Below, in pieces: positions 47,566 to 57,240 of a stretch of DNA of 64,000 nucleotides. The notes below the pieces were generated by a model that worked only from the letters and a program-made list of their open reading frames with translations, was not told the origin of the DNA and did not search any database. The position numbers were made by a program, and so were the translations under genes. The stretch's first letter is position 1. Each line of letters starts with the position of its first letter. This stretch comes from Histomonas meleagridis. Lineage: Eukaryota > Parabasalia > Tritrichomonadida > Dientamoebidae. The stretch is taken from the NCBI GenBank assembly GCA_020186115.1, contig WSYJ01000174.1, forward strand, positions 1-64,000. Reading direction: 5' to 3'.

Positions 47566-48696
47566 ATGTTGGTTATATTTTTCTATGTTGTTTCAGGTCT
47601 TACATATAAAAGAATCTACTATGGCATTGAAGAAAGGTTCATCATTACAATAGAGCGAATGTTACGAGAATATTCACAAAAATTTAAAGGAGATGAGCAT
47701 TTCCAAAAAATGTGTTCTGATGCAATTGCAGAAGTTTCTGGATATGTCTATGAATTTCATCCAAATATATCAAATAATGAATCACTCAAGGGTCTTGCAA
47801 GTAATTTTGATTTAGTCGAAATCGAATTTTATAATACAACGAATATTACAATTGATTTAGCACATGCCAATCAAATCCCAAGATTGAAGAGTGAAAACGA
47901 TGTTTTGCAAATCAAATCAAGCATACATGATATCTCTAAATCACTCCCTTTTGTATATATTTCATCCAAAGTTAATTTCTCAAATAATATACAATTCAAT
48001 ACAATTGTAATCGAATGTTATACAACTGCTAAATGCATTCCTAACGTAGCTGGAAAATTTATGGCAAATAATCTTATCACACCAAGCACACAAATCCTTC
48101 AAAACCCACAAATACATTCAACAAATAAAATTTATTATGCTGGGAAACCTGGATTGATTACATTTAATAAAGACAATATTGAGGTCGATGATGTTTCGCT
48201 TTCAAATGATATTTCGATTATGATTTCACCATATATATTTTCCCCAATGAAAATTGGAATGTTTCTTCCAAAAGGAGTTACACCACCAAAATCAACTAAA
48301 ATTTACTTTGATGAACCAAACATAATGTATGCAGAAAAAATATGTAAAGGAGCATTCAATATTGATTATTACTATCAGAATAAATTTGATCGAAATTCAT
48401 CGTTGGAATTTAGCTTCGACGGTGAATGGCAAAATGTTCAAAATTTCGAATTGATTTTACTTGTAAATGATTTAAACAAGCCATTCATTAATGTTTCAGG
48501 AATACCAAAAAACATTAAATACAAATTACAAGATGATGAACTATTACATATTGAAACTTCAGATGAAGAAGAAAGTACCATTATAACTGAAAGTGAAGGT
48601 GAAACAGAAACTACAAACTTTGGAATGAGATCGAGCTTAGCGCCATGCACTTTCATCATATTTGTTATAGGAGCCATATTTTCCATTATCGTATAA
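47566..48696 (+). CDS. Secreted or type I membrane protein of unknown family
   Basis: 376 residues. An N-terminal signal-peptide-like stretch (MLVIFFYVVSGLTY) starts the protein; several N-glycosylation sequons (for example NIS, NNE-S, NTT, NIT) follow. The body is beta-rich by character. A Ser/Glu/Thr-rich acidic stalk (about 335-352) precedes a final hydrophobic helix (about 357-376) with nothing after it. The end could be a membrane anchor or a lipid-anchor signal. The two N-terminal helices (RFIITIERMLREYSQKF) are charged. Function not recognised; a surface role is likely. Confidence 0.7.
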   Translation: MLVIFFYVVSGLTYKRIYYGIEERFIITIERMLREYSQKFKGDEHFQKMCSDAIAEVSGYVYEFHPNISNNESLKGLASNFDLVEIEFYNTTNITIDLAHANQIPRLKSENDVLQIKSSIHDISKSLPFVYISSKVNFSNNIQFNTIVIECYTTAKCIPNVAGKFMANNLITPSTQILQNPQIHSTNKIYYAGKPGLITFNKDNIEVDDVSLSNDISIMISPYIFSPMKIGMFLPKGVTPPKSTKIYFDEPNIMYAEKICKGAFNIDYYYQNKFDRNSSLEFSFDGEWQNVQNFELILLVNDLNKPFINVSGIPKNIKYKLQDDELLHIETSDEEESTIITESEGETETTNFGMRSSLAPCTFIIFVIGAIFSIIV

Positions 48697-49395
48697 ACGA
48701 ATTTTATACATAAAATTTTAATATTAACTTATTATAATTTAGATATAATGTGATCATTGCGATAAATAACTTTGAAAATCAAGAAAATTGAAGTTTGATC
48801 AAACTTATTATAACATTTCATAATATAAAAATAAACAAACTCAAAAAATTTGTGGAGCTTTTACTTGTATTTTTCCAATATGAGTATCACATGAAGATTT
48901 TGTTGTTTATTGTTGTTATATAATTTTCAGAAAATGTGGTGAATTCAGATCAGAAACTGAACCTCAATTTTTTTCAACTTGCAAAAGTGATAAAACCAAA
49001 CCTGAAACAGGTCAAAATGGGTGAATGTTATCTCGATGTTGATTTTGAAAAATTTAATGGATTCCTAATAACAAATATAGAATCTGTTGTTTGTAGTATC
49101 ATGATTTAACTTTGTTAAACCATCAGATGAACTTTGTTTTTACTTGTATTTGACATTTCCTAAAATATATTTTTGATTTACTTCAAAATTCAGATTTCAA
49201 TGCTTCAAGATTAATAGGAAATTTTGGAGATTATTGTCTTTTGCAAATTACGTAATGTAACGATTTGGTTATCCTTTTATCAACACTTCGAAAAAAATCA
49301 TTTCTTTCAAAAGTATTGAAAACGTGTTTATGGGCTTAACGGTTATCCTCATTAATTTCAACAAAATTTGGCAGCTTGAACGGTTATATCTCCTG
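48697..49395. other. Intergenic upstream of the PLD-like gene
   Basis: Contains TTAACGGTTATCC at 49335-49347 and GAACGGTTATATC at 49378-49390, two copies of the same box before the ATG at 49396. Around 48940-49230 some plus-strand stretches look like decayed coding sequence, but no family is recognised. Confidence 0.5.
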
Positions 49396-50529
49396 ATGAA
49401 GTTTTCTTGTTATCTTCTCACCACAATTCTTTCATCCTTAGGTGCTATTTTATTCTTTGTCCTTGCCCTTGTATATGGGAGGATAGATAAACCTGATCAA
49501 ACGTTAAATAACCTTACATTTTTAGAATCAAATGATTCAACTAATTCTTTCACAGAAAGTCTTATTTCTCGCATCAACTCTGCCAAGAGCAGTATAAAGA
49601 TAGTATCTAGATCATTATCATTTTCGAATTCCTCTGAACTTGATCAACGATTTTTAAATGCTCTTCGTTCAGCCCATGAACGGAATGTCTATATTCTTGC
49701 CATAACTAGCAGTGATGATCTACCCGATTTTATTGAATGTAAGAATGTTGCTTCACATTTCTTCATGTATGGAATAACAAGTGATCTAATTATATTTGAT
49801 GACATTGATGTTCTATTTCCAGGCTCTCCATTACCCTCTCTTTCCACACAAATCGGGCTTTTATTCGAAGGTGCACCATCGGTTGCATCCGATGCAAATG
49901 CCTTTGTATCACTTGGGGAATTTCTTAACACTTCTATTACCGAAGCAAGACATTTCCCGCACAGTGCCATTGTCTATCATAACACACAATCTCTACATGA
50001 TCTCGGAACATTTGGCAAATATTCATTTATCCAATCACAAGGAACATATTACACAGTACCACCAATCCGTGAGCACCTCGAAAATCTCATTAATTATCTT
50101 AGCGGCATTCGATTCACTAAGTTCTATATACATGCGACACGTTTCATCCATAACTTAGGAAGTTATTCATATTACACCATCCAAAGCTTGTTGTATAACA
50201 TTGCAGAACAAGGCGGCGACGTCCGTATTTTGTTGCCTGAGAGCGATCCGAACATTGACTTAAGTCTGAAATGGGCATCGACAATTGCGTCGCATGAAAA
50301 CATCCACATACACACAATGGCAAAGCAAAGCACAAATAGTTTCATCATCGCCGACGACTATTTTTTGTTGGGATCACATCCACTGTCTGATAACGTGCTG
50401 TATTCGTCATACGGATTGCACGTGTTGGGTTATAACTCGTCGATGTTGCCGAAGTTTAATGAAATATTCGAAGAAGATTGGAGGGAGTCAAAGCCATTCC
50501 ATGACTTGATCGATAGAATATGGAATTGA
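49396..50529 (+). CDS. Phospholipase-D-like protein (PLD3/4 type) without HKD motifs
   Basis: 377 residues from the ATG at 49396. A type II anchor (about 8-30) precedes two PLD-like halves. In PLD3/4 relatives each half contains HxKxxxxD followed by GS. Here the equivalent places read TSDLIIFDDIDVLFPGSP (first half, about residues 133-150) and TNSFIIADDYFLLGSH (second half, about 315-330). The beta-strand and GS remain but the catalytic His and Lys are gone. The family's spacing, the FEGAPSVASD and EEDW ending, and the DVRILLP strand support the assignment. It is probably a catalytically dead lysosomal or ER membrane protein. The open frame extends to a GTG at 49324, but two AACGGTT boxes lie inside that extension, so the later ATG is preferred. 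Confidence 0.75.
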   Translation: MKFSCYLLTTILSSLGAILFFVLALVYGRIDKPDQTLNNLTFLESNDSTNSFTESLISRINSAKSSIKIVSRSLSFSNSSELDQRFLNALRSAHERNVYILAITSSDDLPDFIECKNVASHFFMYGITSDLIIFDDIDVLFPGSPLPSLSTQIGLLFEGAPSVASDANAFVSLGEFLNTSITEARHFPHSAIVYHNTQSLHDLGTFGKYSFIQSQGTYYTVPPIREHLENLINYLSGIRFTKFYIHATRFIHNLGSYSYYTIQSLLYNIAEQGGDVRILLPESDPNIDLSLKWASTIASHENIHIHTMAKQSTNSFIIADDYFLLGSHPLSDNVLYSSYGLHVLGYNSSMLPKFNEIFEEDWRESKPFHDLIDRIWN

Positions 50530-50594
50530 TTTTGTGAATAAAAGTCATTGAGTACGCATTAAATTTATTGTTTATGATGAGAAATGTTCGCTGA

Positions 50595-50860
50595 TATAAC
50601 AAATTGTTAAGGAAAATATAACAAATGGTTATTGATATAACAAATGGTTACGGAGAATATAACAAATGGTTAAAAAAAATATAACAAATGGTTAAGGAAA
50701 ATATAACAAATGGTTATGGAAAATATAACAAATGTTTGTTGATATAACAAATGGTTAAGGAGAATATAACAAATGGTTATGGAAAATATAACAAATGTTT
50801 GTTGATATAACAAATGGTTAAGGAGAATATAACAAATGTTTGTTGATATAACAAATTTTG
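50595..50860 (+). repeat. Minisatellite, about 13 copies of a 19/22-bp unit
   Basis: Every unit starts TATAACAAAT. Units are either 22 bp (with GGTTAAGGAGAA-type ends) or 19 bp (with GTTTGTTGA or GGTTATTGA ends), in mixed order. A higher-order pattern of 22, 22, 19 occurs at least twice (units 5-7 and 8-10). It lies just downstream of the PLD-like gene. Confidence 0.92.
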
Positions 50861-50879
50861 CTTAAGTTGAATAAGTTTG

Positions 50880-51500
50880 AGTTATTCATTTTTTGCTTTG
50901 ACTTCTTCAACGATTGAGTCAATTGTTACTTTGTCATATGCTCTGTTAATTCATTGTGTGTAATTAGTTATGTTAATGTACTAAGTGTTTGAATTGCTTC
51001 TTCTTTATTTTGTCTAATTTCACTTTCTATTATTTGCTGTTCAGCAGCTTCCAAAATTTCATTAAATTCTTGTAACGATAATAATGAAATATTTATTTGA
51101 TTTTTGTAGTTTTCTTTATTTTTATCACTAACTTTAGCGATTGCTTCATCATTACTTGGCTTAAGATAATCAACAGCTTCTGATGAATACTTTCTTACCT
51201 TTTACAATAATGAAACTTAACTTTTCTTTGTACTTTCTCATATTTGAGGCCAGGTATATTAAAAAATGCATTTTCGCAAATTGATGTAACTGTTTCAATA
51301 ACAAGTTGATATTAGAAAAAAAATTCTTCCGTGGAACATTTGCTGGGTCATCGAAATCACGCATTTTACCATTTCCATGTATCTTCAGTCCACCATTTTT
51401 CAATGTCTATTTTAAGTTTTCACCAATAGTTCCTGAACCAGTTTTTTTCAACTTGTGTGAAAGAAGATGCGTCTACTGGTTTTTCCTATGTATACATTTG
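50880..51500 (-). pseudogene. Decayed gene of unknown (possibly mobile-element) family
   Basis: Minus-strand coding-like segments in several frames: about 51420-51500 (PVDASSFTQVEKNWFRNYW), 51190-51420 (GGLKIHGNGKMRDFDDPANV, then hydrophobic helices) and about 50960-51200 (SSEAVDYLKPSNDEAIAKVS, then LQEFNEILEAAEQQIIESE). At least two frameshifts and a stop separate them. The segments look like one former protein with a helical C-terminus. I cannot name the family; repetitive, element-like genes of this type are common in trichomonads. Confidence 0.5.
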
Positions 51501-51765
51501 ATGTAATGTTTATCAGTAGTTACAGGATAACATTAGCACGAGTGAATTCTTCATATGCGATATATATATTCCCAACAATAAGTAAATATTAATTATCATA
51601 AAAAACATATCCAAGTACAATTGATAGTCATTTAAATAACAAATATATAAAGTTTATGATAAATAATTTGGTACCTAAACAGTCATAAAGAGATATGAGC
51701 GCTGAATATGCATTAAATTAAAATTTATTTAACTCAATAAAATCACATTAAAAAGGAGACATTTT

Positions 51766-52569
51766 TTACTCCAAATTGATGTTAACCTTTGTAACTTTGA
51801 ATTCATTGTCCTTTGCAAGGATATCGCTGTATTGGACAAATGGATGTGGTTCGGGTTCTTTTTGCTCCCATTGATCTGGAGTTAAGAAAGAGTAAGTTGC
51901 TTCTATTGCTTTGTATGTAGCAACGAGGAAGTTAGCTGATGTCTTTGTGTTACCAATTGATGATGTGAAAAGATCTTCGAAACCTGCCATGGCTAAAAGC
52001 TTCTTAGCAACTGAACCTGCAACGATTCCAGAACCACGTGGAGCTGGAATGAGTCTTACACGAACTGATCCACATTTGCCAGTAACTGTATTTGGTACAG
52101 TGTGTGGCTGACCGATCTTGTTACCCCAATAACCACGACGAACTGGGAGAATGGAAAGCTTGGCATAGATTAAAGCACCTTTGATGGCATTAGCAACTTC
52201 TGCAGAAGTTTTGATACCAAGACCAACATGTCCATCATAGTCACCGACTGCAACAACTGCCTTAAAGCGAGTACGTTGACCGGCACGTGTTTGCTTTTGA
52301 ACTGGCATGATTTTCATGACTTCATCCTTTAAGTTATCACCTAAGAGTGCATCAATAATTTCTGGTTCTTTAATTGGCATTGCGTGAAGATAGATCTGTT
52401 CGATAGATGTAATACGACCAGAAGCAACTAAACGGCCTAATTTTGTCTTTGGTTGCCACTTATCTTTTCCACCTCTGTTTTGTGCATTGCGTTGTGGACG
52501 ATCGCGTTGCTGACGTCCACGCATTCCGCCACGGCGTTGTTCGCCTTGCTGCTTTGGAGCTTCAGACAT
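51766..52569 (-). CDS. RPS2: 40S ribosomal protein uS5 (S2)
   Basis: 267 residues, full length for eukaryotic uS5. An Arg/Gly/Gln-rich N-terminus ([17 protein letters not shown]), typical of eukaryotic S2, is followed by the S5 domain. Diagnostic stretches are [40 protein letters not shown], and [20 protein letters not shown]; the S5 C-terminal domain ends near 245. It is a structural component of the 40S decoding site region and helps translational fidelity. A reverse-orientation ACGGTTTT box lies about 30 bp upstream of the ATG, as expected for a highly expressed gene if that box is a core promoter element. Confidence 0.97.
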   Translation of the reverse strand: MSEAPKQQGEQRRGGMRGRQQRDRPQRNAQNRGGKDKWQPKTKLGRLVASGRITSIEQIYLHAMPIKEPEIIDALLGDNLKDEVMKIMPVQKQTRAGQRTRFKAVVAVGDYDGHVGLGIKTSAEVANAIKGALIYAKLSILPVRRGYWGNKIGQPHTVPNTVTGKCGSVRVRLIPAPRGSGIVAGSVAKKLLAMAGFEDLFTSSIGNTKTSANFLVATYKAIEATYSFLTPDQWEQKEPEPHPFVQYSDILAKDNEFKVTKVNINLE

Positions 52570-52933
52570 TGAACAAAAGGTTGACCATAACCTCCGAAAA
52601 CCGTAAAAACTGCATCATTTCGTCACAAAAAAACATCTAAAAATAAAAACGAAACATCAAATAAAACATCTTCATCTAATGCAATTAATGTTTTAGACTT
52701 TAGAAGATATAGAAACTTTTGGATATTATTAATTCTATATCAAATTAATTAATTTAATAATTGGTTTTTTTTAATAGTTTAGTAAACAACAGTATATACC
52801 ATACTGAACAACCTTGGTTACTGTAAAATTGTACGAGTATAATTGTGAGTTTTTCTTGGATCTGGTAAAAACATAATGTGAAATGAAGAAGGTAATATGG
52901 GGCATCCCAATCAGCCGATAGAAGTTCAGTTGG
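52570..52933. other. Intergenic between divergent RPS2 and aminotransferase genes
   Basis: Holds the RPS2 promoter box (CCGT at 52601-52604) and A+T-rich DNA. No further feature. Confidence 0.5.
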
Positions 52934-54376
52934 ATGAATTCAGCAATTGTTCAATACCGAAAATATAGATGGGTTCGATACACATTGGTTGGACTTTTGT
53001 TGTCAGCAGTAGCACTTTTAATCCAATATATTGCAACCTTTCAAAGAAATTCTGATGTTCTTACAAACATTCTTAATTCAGAAAATTACCCAGAATACTT
53101 ACCAAAGTTTAGAGAAAAGTATCTCAAACACCTTGAAGGTTCAATATATTTGGATTATACTGGCGCTGGTGTTTATAGTGATCTCGATGTTGAAAGATTC
53201 AGAAGAGATATCTTTCCAGAAAATGTCATTTCTAACCAAACCAAAATAGATGAAAACAAGTTAATCGAAGAAACACGTGAAGAGCTATTATCATTTTTAG
53301 GAACAAATTCTAATGATTATGTGGTAGTTTTCTTAGCTAGTGCAACACAAGCGCTAAAGCTTGTTGGCGAAAATTATGCTTGGAAATCATCGAGCAAATT
53401 CTTGTATACTTTATATAATCACAATTCTGTTCTTGGAATTCGTAAATATGTATTAGCAGCAGGCGGTACATTTGGCGTTCTCAACTCTTCCAAAGAAATT
53501 GTTGCAGATCAAGATACTCTTTATGCTGTTGCACTTGAAGATAATTTTGCTGGTACAAAACTTGGAAAAGAAGAAATGTATAGACTTACACACACACCAG
53601 GAATTACAATTATCGGAGATTCATCTGCTTTTCTACCTACTAATCAGCTAAATCTTACCGAATATCCATTTGATGCAGTCGTTCTTTCATTTTACAAAAT
53701 CATAGGTTTCCCTAATTATGGTGCTGCTGTTCTTAAGCGTTCCTTTGCAGAAAAACTTGTTAAAAAGTCATTTTTGGAAGGTTCTGTTGATCTTGCTTTA
53801 TCAACAACAGAAACGAAGTACAGACTTCACAAAGATCTACCTTATAAACTTGAAGACGACCTTCCATCTCCAGATCTTGTGCGTGCTGCCAAATATGGAC
53901 TTGAATCCATCAAAGCGATCGGCATTGAGAACGTTAACAAGCACGTTTGGCGGTTAACCCAACGGTTATATAACGGTCTCGATAAGATGCTTCATTCGAC
54001 GAACGTTAAGGCTTGTCAAATTTATGGAAATCATGAATTGAAAAATAGTGACCTTCAAGGCGGAATTGTTGCTTTTAACATCAAAAAGCCAGACGACGAT
54101 TACGTTGGATATGCAGCTGTAATTAGAGATGCAAGTAAAGCAGGATTTCATTTAAGAGGAGGATGCCATTGCAATCCAGGAGCATGTTTTAGATTCATGG
54201 GAATCAGTGAAGAAAAGGTTAAGGCATACTTCGATCAAAAGACAACATGTGGTGATAATAATGATATTGTTGACGGAATCCCATTAGGCGCAGTAAGGGC
54301 GTCATTGGGTTGGGCGTCAACAGAAAATGATGTTGATTCATTCTTGAATTGGATATCAGAAAATTACGTTTATTAA
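52934..54376 (+). CDS. Molybdenum-cofactor-sulfurase-like PLP protein, membrane-anchored
   Basis: 480 residues. A membrane helix (about 15-35) near the N-terminus precedes a class V aminotransferase / cysteine desulfurase domain. Signature segments: YLDYTGAGVYS (72-82), YNHNSVLGIR (161-170), the PLP lysine in SFYKIIGFPNYG (Lys255), LRGGCHCNPGAC (407-418, Cys411/413/418) and VRASLGWAST. These are characteristic of the N-terminal NifS-like domain of MoCo sulfurase (MOCOS/ABA3), which takes sulfur from L-cysteine. The C-terminal MOSC domain of MOCOS is absent; the protein ends at the desulfurase domain. With a membrane anchor and no MOSC domain its acceptor is unclear; it may mobilise sulfur on an endomembrane. 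The ATG at 52934 is the first in frame. Confidence 0.88.
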   Translation: MNSAIVQYRKYRWVRYTLVGLLLSAVALLIQYIATFQRNSDVLTNILNSENYPEYLPKFREKYLKHLEGSIYLDYTGAGVYSDLDVERFRRDIFPENVISNQTKIDENKLIEETREELLSFLGTNSNDYVVVFLASATQALKLVGENYAWKSSSKFLYTLYNHNSVLGIRKYVLAAGGTFGVLNSSKEIVADQDTLYAVALEDNFAGTKLGKEEMYRLTHTPGITIIGDSSAFLPTNQLNLTEYPFDAVVLSFYKIIGFPNYGAAVLKRSFAEKLVKKSFLEGSVDLALSTTETKYRLHKDLPYKLEDDLPSPDLVRAAKYGLESIKAIGIENVNKHVWRLTQRLYNGLDKMLHSTNVKACQIYGNHELKNSDLQGGIVAFNIKKPDDDYVGYAAVIRDASKAGFHLRGGCHCNPGACFRFMGISEEKVKAYFDQKTTCGDNNDIVDGIPLGAVRASLGWASTENDVDSFLNWISENYVY

Positions 54377-55483
54377 AGTTAATCAGAAAAATTTCTTTGA
54401 ATAAAATAATTATTTAAGCAAATCCTTTTTGTACAGCATAATATTAATTTATCAATTACATAGGAAGCAAAGAAAAGTGAAATTAAATTTCTAAGTTTTA
54501 ATATAATTTAATAATTCAAATATAAAAATTTTTGAAAATTCTAATGCTATCCATTAAATATTATTCGTTTAATAACTAATAAATTATTAAATTTTAGCTC
54601 TTTTAAAGTAATTAATACAATAATTCCTTGATTGCAATCCCTATTCAAAAATGTCTTTTGATGAACTGTTATGCGTTGAAAAAGTTATTTTCAGGACCAT
54701 CTCAAAAAATCAATTCAATGTTTTATTGTCACTTTTATTTTTTCTATTGAAAAAAAGTTAGCAACCACACTTGTGTAAATAAAGTGTTAAAAATCAACTT
54801 TTAAATAGTTTTACGTTGGGCTGAATTGATGTTCACCGAGCATACAAGTATTCAGTGAGAAATTTCACGTGAATGTTTGTAAATAATTCAAGAACTGGAA
54901 TGGTAGATATGATGGTTGGCTTGAATGGTTTAATACATCATACGAACCTGATGCAACTATAATGTATGTGATCACTGATTAACATTGCAACAATAAAGAT
55001 GAGACAACTCTTCCAACATTACACCATGGAACTTAGAAAATTCGACAATATAATTACTATGATTGGGCAGCAACACGCAACGGCATTAAGGTAAAGAATC
55101 TCGATACAAATGAAGAAATCTTACATCACACAAATTGCAATTTGTTAGCTTTAAGCAGAACGCAGAATCTACAGTCATACATGTTGTTGAAGGTTTGGCT
55201 CTATTGGATAGTCCTCTTTCTGCAAAACACCAACCAAACAATGTTTATTTTTTCAAAATTATATTATTTAAATTGAAATGCATGATTTTCATGATATATT
55301 AGAAGTCCTTTGTTATACTTTTAATTTAAATTTTAATTTCGTTCTCACAAATTTGTAAATTGCGAGTAATACAATTTAGATACATATGCTAACTAATAAA
55401 TATGACATTTCCAATTAAAAATCTCAAAAAAAGGATTGATTAGCGTGGCATATATCGTGTGGAAGAAAATCTTTTTAATGTAG
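54377..55483. other. Long intergenic with decayed gene fragment
   Basis: About 54890-55230 on the plus strand reads, across several frames and stops, as a former coding segment (YDGWLEWFNTSYEPDATIMY, then YYDWAATRNGIKVKNLDTNE, then HVVEGLALLDSPLSAK). The family is not recognised; it is certainly not expressed as an intact protein. The remainder is A+T-rich. Confidence 0.5.
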
Positions 55484-55509
55484 CCGTTTATTTTTAACGG
55501 ATCAACATG
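55484..55509 (+). promoter_or_regulatory. CCGTT/AACGG inverted box and minimal uORF before the Q/P-rich gene
   Basis: CCGTT (55484-55488) and AACGG (55496-55500) form an inverted pair ending 11 bp before the main ATG. An ATG at 55507 reads Met-Glu-stop, and its TGA overlaps the main ATG at 55512 (ATGGAATGA). If the transcript starts in the box this two-codon uORF could influence initiation. Confidence 0.5.
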
Positions 55510-55511
55510 GA

Positions 55512-56129
55512 ATGAACCCAAACCAAAACCCAAATCAGCAAAGGAATCCAAATCAGCAAATAATAAATCAAAGCCAACTAATTGCAAATTTAAGTAGTCA
55601 AGTGGTTAGTCTTAATTCTCAGATAATGAATTTAAATACTCAAATTATGAATATAAATCAACAAATGATGTACTTAAATTCTCAAATAATGTTTCAAAAT
55701 CCTCAGGTAATGCTTCCTCAGCAACAAATGAGGCACCTTCAACCAGTACTTCAAAATCCTCAAACAATGCATCAAGAACAGCAACGTACAATGTTTCCTC
55801 AACAACCAATGGGTCCAAACCCTAAAATTATTCCTTACCAGCAATCAATGGGCCCCGGATCTCAAGTTATTCCTCCACAACAACCAATGAGCCCAGGCCC
55901 GCAACCAATGCCTCCACAACAATCAATGGGTCCCGGATCTCATGTTATTCCTCCACAACAACCAATGAGTCCAGGATCTCAAGTTATTCCTCCACAACAA
56001 CCAATGAGCCCAGGCCCGCAATCAATGCCTCCACAACAATCAATGGGTCCCGGATCTCATGTTATTCCTCCACAACAACCAATGAATCCAGGATCTCAAA
56101 TTATTCCCCCACAACAACAAAACAACTGA
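55512..56129 (+). CDS. Gln/Pro-rich low-complexity repeat protein
   Basis: 205 residues, no globular fold. The N-terminus is NQ-rich (MNPNQNPNQQRNPNQQ). Residues about 25-65 are heptads of the type SLNSQIM, NLNTQIM, NINQQMM, suggesting a coiled coil with polar Asn core positions. Residues about 96-200 are eight 13-residue units of the form PMSPGSQVIPPQQ. It is prion-like in composition and could form condensates or act as a scaffold (inference). The repeats are strict multiples of three at DNA level. Short spacing to the AACGG box supports the ATG. Family unknown. Confidence 0.75.
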   Translation: MNPNQNPNQQRNPNQQIINQSQLIANLSSQVVSLNSQIMNLNTQIMNINQQMMYLNSQIMFQNPQVMLPQQQMRHLQPVLQNPQTMHQEQQRTMFPQQPMGPNPKIIPYQQSMGPGSQVIPPQQPMSPGPQPMPPQQSMGPGSHVIPPQQPMSPGSQVIPPQQPMSPGPQSMPPQQSMGPGSHVIPPQQPMNPGSQIIPPQQQNN

Positions 56130-56593
56130 TTTAGTGCATTACAGTAAACTCTTAAAATAACATTTTCTACACAAAATTTTTTGTTCATCGAACTCAGAAT
56201 AATATTTAAGTTCATATAAATTTTAAGACTTTGAAAAAATTAAATCTGAGTCTATGAGGGAAATAACCCTTTGCCAAATGTACCTGCTTTGCATAATAAA
56301 ACTGATGCTAAAAAGGTTAATTATGATAGACCCTTATCGTACTGTAATTGTAGTCTTCGACTTCTTGTTAAGTTTCGTGGCCTGAAGTCATTAATGTTTC
56401 GAAAATAAGGAACGCTAGTTAACTAAGTAACTAAGGAAGTAAATATCCTGAAGAACAACTTACTTTAACAAACCGTTTTTATCGTACTAGAAAATACTTT
56501 TTGATCGGTTTTAATAGAATCGTATTCAAAAACTTAAGCCGATAACGCTTGGTAAAGGGGTGCCCCGCAATCGAACGATCACATTTTTGGAAA
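56130..56593. other. Intergenic, with GC-richer patch
   Basis: About 56240-56450 is less A+T-rich than its surroundings but no RNA or protein is recognised. AACG-type boxes occur at 56543 and 56574 before the next ATG. Confidence 0.4.
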
Positions 56594-57172
56594 ATGCTTG
56601 TTTTTTTAAGCATTTTGTTTACTATTGGAAAAACAGAGCAGAGTTACTTGAAAGATTTCGAGGGAGAATGGTCGGTTGTTGGTACTGATAATTCTTTTGA
56701 TAACAAAAATAACATGAATTTGTCTTTATCTTCTTATTCTTTATTTTTATTTTCAGAAGATAAAAATGATCGCAGCAAACTTTACGGAGTATTAAGTGAT
56801 CAAAACAAAACAATGAATACAAGAATTTTGTTTGATGACTTAAGTGATAACAATTTATACAAATATAAAATTTCTATATTCAATAAAGAAACACAAGAAT
56901 ACGAAGAACTAAAGGTAATACAGATAAGCAGGAGCCAAAATGATGTTATAACATCAGTTGGTGAATTATCAGATGATTTACAATTTTCTTTGAATATAAT
57001 ATCACAGTATTCAATGAAAATTAGCTTATACACAAAATCCACCGGAAAATTTATCACATACACATTGGGCCGAAAAATTCCATTAAGAAAGAACAAAATA
57101 TTTCGATTACTCATTACTGGAGCTATTGCTCTAATTGGATTTATCTGGAGATTTAAATCAAAAAATACTTAA
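56594..57172 (+). CDS. Secretory-pathway type I membrane protein, unknown family
   Basis: 192 residues from the ATG at 56594. Signal peptide MLVFLSILFTIGKTEQS, a beta-rich lumenal domain (FEGEWSVVGTDNSF, then paired strands) with sequons (NLS, NKT), and a single C-terminal membrane helix (about 168-185) followed by a short basic tail (RFKSKNT). The layout suggests an ER or endomembrane protein. The open frame extends 15 codons upstream to 56549, but an AACGATC box at 56574 lies within it. Only the internal ATG starts a signal peptide, so it is preferred. Confidence 0.7.
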   Translation: MLVFLSILFTIGKTEQSYLKDFEGEWSVVGTDNSFDNKNNMNLSLSSYSLFLFSEDKNDRSKLYGVLSDQNKTMNTRILFDDLSDNNLYKYKISIFNKETQEYEELKVIQISRSQNDVITSVGELSDDLQFSLNIISQYSMKISLYTKSTGKFITYTLGRKIPLRKNKIFRLLITGAIALIGFIWRFKSKNT

Positions 57173-57240
57173 TAAACAAATGTATCTTTGTTAATTTTTG
57201 AAATGTTATTTTGCTCGACTTAAAAAAGACGTTAATTTTC

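Noticed and set aside
50595-50860. CRISPR array
   Set aside because: Units are contiguous 19/22-bp tandem repeats with no unique spacers, and the genome is eukaryotic.
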